A stretch of 64,000 nucleotides of DNA, taken from positions 1,984,001-2,048,000 of the forward strand of contig NZ_JACGWV010000001.1 in NCBI RefSeq assembly GCF_014137995.1, in the 5' to 3' direction. Position numbers and translations under genes: made by a program. This document shows positions 61,569 to 64,000 of the stretch, in pieces; within the stretch, counting starts at the first letter, position 1; every line of letters begins with the position of its first letter. The stretch is from Promicromonospora sukumoe (GTDB lineage Bacteria; Actinomycetota; Actinomycetes; Actinomycetales; Cellulomonadaceae). The notes under the pieces were generated by a model. The model was not told the DNA's origin, did not search any database, and was given only the letters and a program-made list of their open reading frames with translations.

Positions 61569-62795
61569 ATGAGGTTCACCAGAGCTGCCGCCACGGTCGT
61601 CGCGCTGGCCTGCGCGCTGGGGGTCGCGGCCCCCGCCGACGCGGAACAGGGCGGCGCGGGGCAGGGCAGCACTCAGCAGAGTGCCGCGGAGCAGGGCGGC
61701 GCCCCCGCGGTGTCGCAGCGCACGCAGGTGCAGCGGGCGGTCGCGTCGTACGACGCGATGCGCGAGTACATGGCCGCGGACGACGGCTCCGGCCTCTACC
61801 GCGAGCGGTACCCGAGCGGGGCCGACGACCGCACCTACTCGTTCGAGTGGCCGCACTCCCAGGCGCACGTCGCGACGCTCGACCTCACCGGGCTGCCCGG
61901 AGCCGTGGGGCGGTCGTTCGAGGACGACCTCGCCGACGTCGCCCGCGGGCAGGAGCACTTCTGGAACGCCGACGGCGGCACCACCGGGCTGCCCGGCTAC
62001 GACTCCTACCCGCGCGCCCCGTACGGCGGTGGCGGCGACATGTTCTACGACGACAACGAGTGGGTCGCGCTCGCCAAGGTGCAGCAGTACCTGGCGACCG
62101 GCGACGAGGCGGCGCTCGGACGTGCCGAGGAGATCTTCGAGCTCGTGGTCTCCGGGTGGGACACCGACCCGTCGCACCCGGCGCCCGGCGGCGTGTTCTG
62201 GACCCAGGCCACCTGGAGCACCGACCGCAACACCGTCTCCACGATGCCCGGCGCGCAGCTCGCCACCCGCCTCTACATGATCACCGGGGACCCGAGCTAC
62301 CTCGACTGGGCGCAGCGGATGGTGGGGTGGACCGACGAGCACCTGCTCGCGCCGAACGGCCTCTACTGGGACAACATCAAGCTCGACGGGTCGATCGACC
62401 GCACGCAGTGGTCGTACAACCAGGGCGTGCCGCTCGGCACCTACACCCTGCTGTACGAGGCGACGGGCGACCAGCGCTACCTGAGGAAGGCGAAGGCGAT
62501 CGCGGCGGCGTCGTACCGCTATTACGTCACCGAGGGGCGGCTGGACGGCCAGCCGATGTTCTTCAACTCCATCTGGTTCAAGAACCTCCTGCTGCTGGAG
62601 TCCGTGACCGGCGGCACGAAGTACCGGGGCGCCATGGCGGACTACGCCGACCAGCAGTGGCGCACCGAGCGCGAGCCCGCGACCGGCCTGTTCAACGCCG
62701 GGGACGAGCACACCGAGCTGCTGGAGCAGGCGGCGATGGTCCAGATCTACGCGACCCTGGCGTGGCCGCGCGGGCAGGCGTCGATCCTGTACTGA
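61569..62795 (+). CDS. Secreted GH76-family (alpha-1,6-mannanase-like) protein
   Basis: 408 residues. Sec signal peptide (about 1-26, ending ADA), then a Gly/Gln-rich linker and an (alpha/alpha)6 domain of ~360 residues. The GH76 catalytic Asp pair is in FYDDNEWVALA; further helices read GGVFWTQATW and YNQGVPLGTYTLLYEATGD. Known members cleave alpha-1,6-mannan of fungal walls or mycobacterial glycans. A 219-bp gap upstream holds no recognisable gene. A hairpin follows the stop. Confidence 0.9.
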   Translation: MRFTRAAATVVALACALGVAAPADAEQGGAGQGSTQQSAAEQGGAPAVSQRTQVQRAVASYDAMREYMAADDGSGLYRERYPSGADDRTYSFEWPHSQAHVATLDLTGLPGAVGRSFEDDLADVARGQEHFWNADGGTTGLPGYDSYPRAPYGGGGDMFYDDNEWVALAKVQQYLATGDEAALGRAEEIFELVVSGWDTDPSHPAPGGVFWTQATWSTDRNTVSTMPGAQLATRLYMITGDPSYLDWAQRMVGWTDEHLLAPNGLYWDNIKLDGSIDRTQWSYNQGVPLGTYTLLYEATGDQRYLRKAKAIAAASYRYYVTEGRLDGQPMFFNSIWFKNLLLLESVTGGTKYRGAMADYADQQWRTEREPATGLFNAGDEHTELLEQAAMVQIYATLAWPRGQASILY

Positions 62796-62832
62796 GCTCC
62801 TGTACTCACGCCTCGGCGGAGGCGTTGCGAAC

Positions 62833-62868
62833 GGCCGGGCCGGGCCCCGAGAGGGATCCGGCCCGGCC
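62833..62868. terminator. Bidirectional stem-loop terminator
   Basis: Perfect 11-bp inverted repeat (62833-62843 with 62858-62868, 14-nt loop) between the convergent GH76 and FAD-oxidase genes. Confidence 0.75.
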
Positions 62869-62891
62869 TGCTCCTGCGCGCAGTGCCCGGG

Positions 62892-64000
62892 TCAGCGGGA
62901 GTGCGGCTCGACGGGGTGGTTCCCGCGGATCACGTCGGCGGCGTCGTACCGGTCCTTGACCCGGCGCAGCCGGTCGAGCGCCGCGTCGTCCGCGAAGGGA
63001 GCGCCGCCGCGGCGCTCGGCGAAGTTCAGGTACGAGACGGGCGCCGTCCACGGCCGCAGCGCGTCGCGCAGGCGGTCCAGGACGACGTGCGTCGCCTTGA
63101 CGGTCTGCTCGTCGGGGGTCAGCGCGGCGCTGAAGAGCGCGTAGCGGGCCTCGAAGCCGTTCACGGCACCACCGGTCGACGCGTCCGGGGCGAGGGCTCC
63201 GCCGAGGTGGCGGAGCTCCGTGGAGAGCAAGGGGAAGTCGGCGTCCGGGCCGGCGACCGACAGGAAGGTGTCGAGCGCCTCGGCCGTCAGGTCCGTCAGG
63301 AGGAACCCGTCACCGACGGCGGGAGCGGGCCCGGGCGGGTCCATGTGGATGGTCTCCAGCTCGACCGGGGTGGTCGGGTGCACGGTGTCCATCACCGGAC
63401 CGAGATCGCGCAGCGGCGCGAGCAGGTGGTCCGTCGCGGTCTGTCCGAGGAGGGAGACCACCTCGACCACGGCGAACGACTGGCCGCGGACCGGCTCGGG
63501 GATCTCCAGGACCGGCGGGAAGCGGAGCAGCCGCCCGAGCGACGTGACCTCCGGCGGGACGAGGGCGGTCCACTGCCGCCAGGCCTCCAGCACCTCGGCC
63601 GCGCGGCCGAGGGGGAAGAACAGGGTGCCGCCGTGCAGCTCGGGCACCCGCACCAGGCCGAGCTCCAGCGCGGTGACGACGGCGAAGCTGCCGCCGCCGC
63701 CCCTCAGGGCCCAGAACAGCTCGGGCTCGCTGGTGGCGTCGACGTGCCGCAGCACGCCGTCGGCGGTCACGACGTCGGCCGAGACGACGTGGTTGGCGGC
63801 CAGGCCGTGGGCGCGTCCCAGCCAGGACAGGCCTCCGCCGAGGGTGTAGCCGACGACGCCGACGTCGGCCGCGGTGCCCGCCAGCCCGGCCAGCCCGTGC
63901 GGTGCGACGGCGGCCGTCACGTCGCCCCAGAGCGCACCGGCGCCGACGCGGACGGTGGCAGCCGTGGGGTCCACGGAGATGTCGGTCAGGCCCGTGGTGC
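62892..64000 (-). CDS. FAD-linked oxidoreductase, berberine-bridge type (partial, 5' end outside window)
   Basis: The last ~369 residues are visible; the N-terminal FAD-binding start lies beyond the right edge. VRVGAGALWGDVTAAV, GVVGYTLGGGLSWLGRAHGLAANHV and LFWALRGGGGSFAVVTALELGL are the PCMH-type FAD-binding segments, and the C-terminus YLNFAERRGGAPF...RLRRVKDRYDAADVIRGNHPV is the BBE motif. Such flavoenzymes oxidise alcohols or sugars with oxygen. Convergent with the GH76 gene. Confidence 0.92.
   Translation of the reverse strand, partial: TTGLTDISVDPTAATVRVGAGALWGDVTAAVAPHGLAGLAGTAADVGVVGYTLGGGLSWLGRAHGLAANHVVSADVVTADGVLRHVDATSEPELFWALRGGGGSFAVVTALELGLVRVPELHGGTLFFPLGRAAEVLEAWRQWTALVPPEVTSLGRLLRFPPVLEIPEPVRGQSFAVVEVVSLLGQTATDHLLAPLRDLGPVMDTVHPTTPVELETIHMDPPGPAPAVGDGFLLTDLTAEALDTFLSVAGPDADFPLLSTELRHLGGALAPDASTGGAVNGFEARYALFSAALTPDEQTVKATHVVLDRLRDALRPWTAPVSYLNFAERRGGAPFADDAALDRLRRVKDRYDAADVIRGNHPVEPHSR

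Noticed and set aside
1..64000. tRNA or rRNA genes, CRISPR arrays, insertion sequences, prophage or plasmid functions
   Set aside because: None could be recognised by eye; no transposase, integrase, regular spaced repeats or rRNA-like stretches were seen. A covariance-model scan would be needed to exclude small RNAs.

Overview
The window is GC-rich (low-to-mid 70s percent G+C by eye, strong G/C bias at third codon positions) with GTG starts, ATGA/GTGA-coupled genes and DtxR/IdeR-type iron boxes. This points to an actinobacterium. The gene mix (EfeUOB, GH76 and GH16-like proteins, many two-component systems, a P450 with its own ferredoxin and reductase) suggests a Promicromonosporaceae or Cellulomonadaceae-like organism, but the family assignment is inference. 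No rRNA, tRNA, CRISPR array, transposase or phage gene was recognised.

Region 1 (1-16.6 kb) is a compact non-ribosomal peptide locus. On the minus strand lies an N-acylamino-acid racemase (cut by the window edge) coupled to a GNAT acyltransferase. Divergent from them are a free-standing A-T-reductase protein, an aldo/keto reductase, a 2385-residue A-T-C-A-T-TE synthetase with an MFS exporter fused to its C-terminus, a PLP fold-type II enzyme and a 4'-phosphopantetheinyl transferase. A convergent Fe-siderophore binding lipoprotein under an iron box closes the locus. A small iron-regulated peptide metallophore that one polypeptide makes and exports is the leading hypothesis. The thioesterase has Cys instead of Ser as nucleophile, and the second adenylation pocket resembles ornithine codes.

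Region 2 (16.6-38.5 kb) combines iron import and envelope signalling. It has five two-component systems: 17.1-19.1, 23.1-25.1, 25.1-27.1 and 29.0-31.1 kb on the plus strand and 36.1-37.8 kb on the minus strand. It also holds an FbpABC-type ferric ABC importer, EfeUOB, two DedA proteins, a PAP2 phosphatase, a COG4705-like membrane protein and two small exported proteins (one PepSY), each divergent from its own OmpR-type system. Three iron boxes (near 16.4, 23.0 and 31.85 kb) tie the siderophore-binding protein, Fbp and Efe genes to one regulon.

Region 3 (38.5-39.7 kb) is a lower-GC patch with a frameshifted gene of unknown function. Region 4 (39.8-47.9 kb) is a plus-strand run: GT2-GtrA fusion, GT39-like membrane glycosyltransferase, a sixth two-component pair, a Kup potassium transporter and a tandem-Usp protein. 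Region 5 (47.9-51.5 kb) has a DUF2510-PrsW protease-like protein, methylglyoxal synthase, a TetR/DoxX-like divergent pair around a clear palindromic operator, and an orphan response regulator. Region 6 (51.6-55.7 kb) is a self-contained P450-ferredoxin-reductase set, then an MFS transporter preceded by a short coupled leader ORF. Region 7 (55.7-64 kb) holds regulator/oxidoreductase pairs (MmyB-like/epimerase, SDR, NmrA/TetR), a GH16-like protein coupled to a zinc-ribbon peptide, a secreted GH76 family protein and a partial FAD-linked oxidase.

All functions come from reading motifs by eye. No database or structure search was run.
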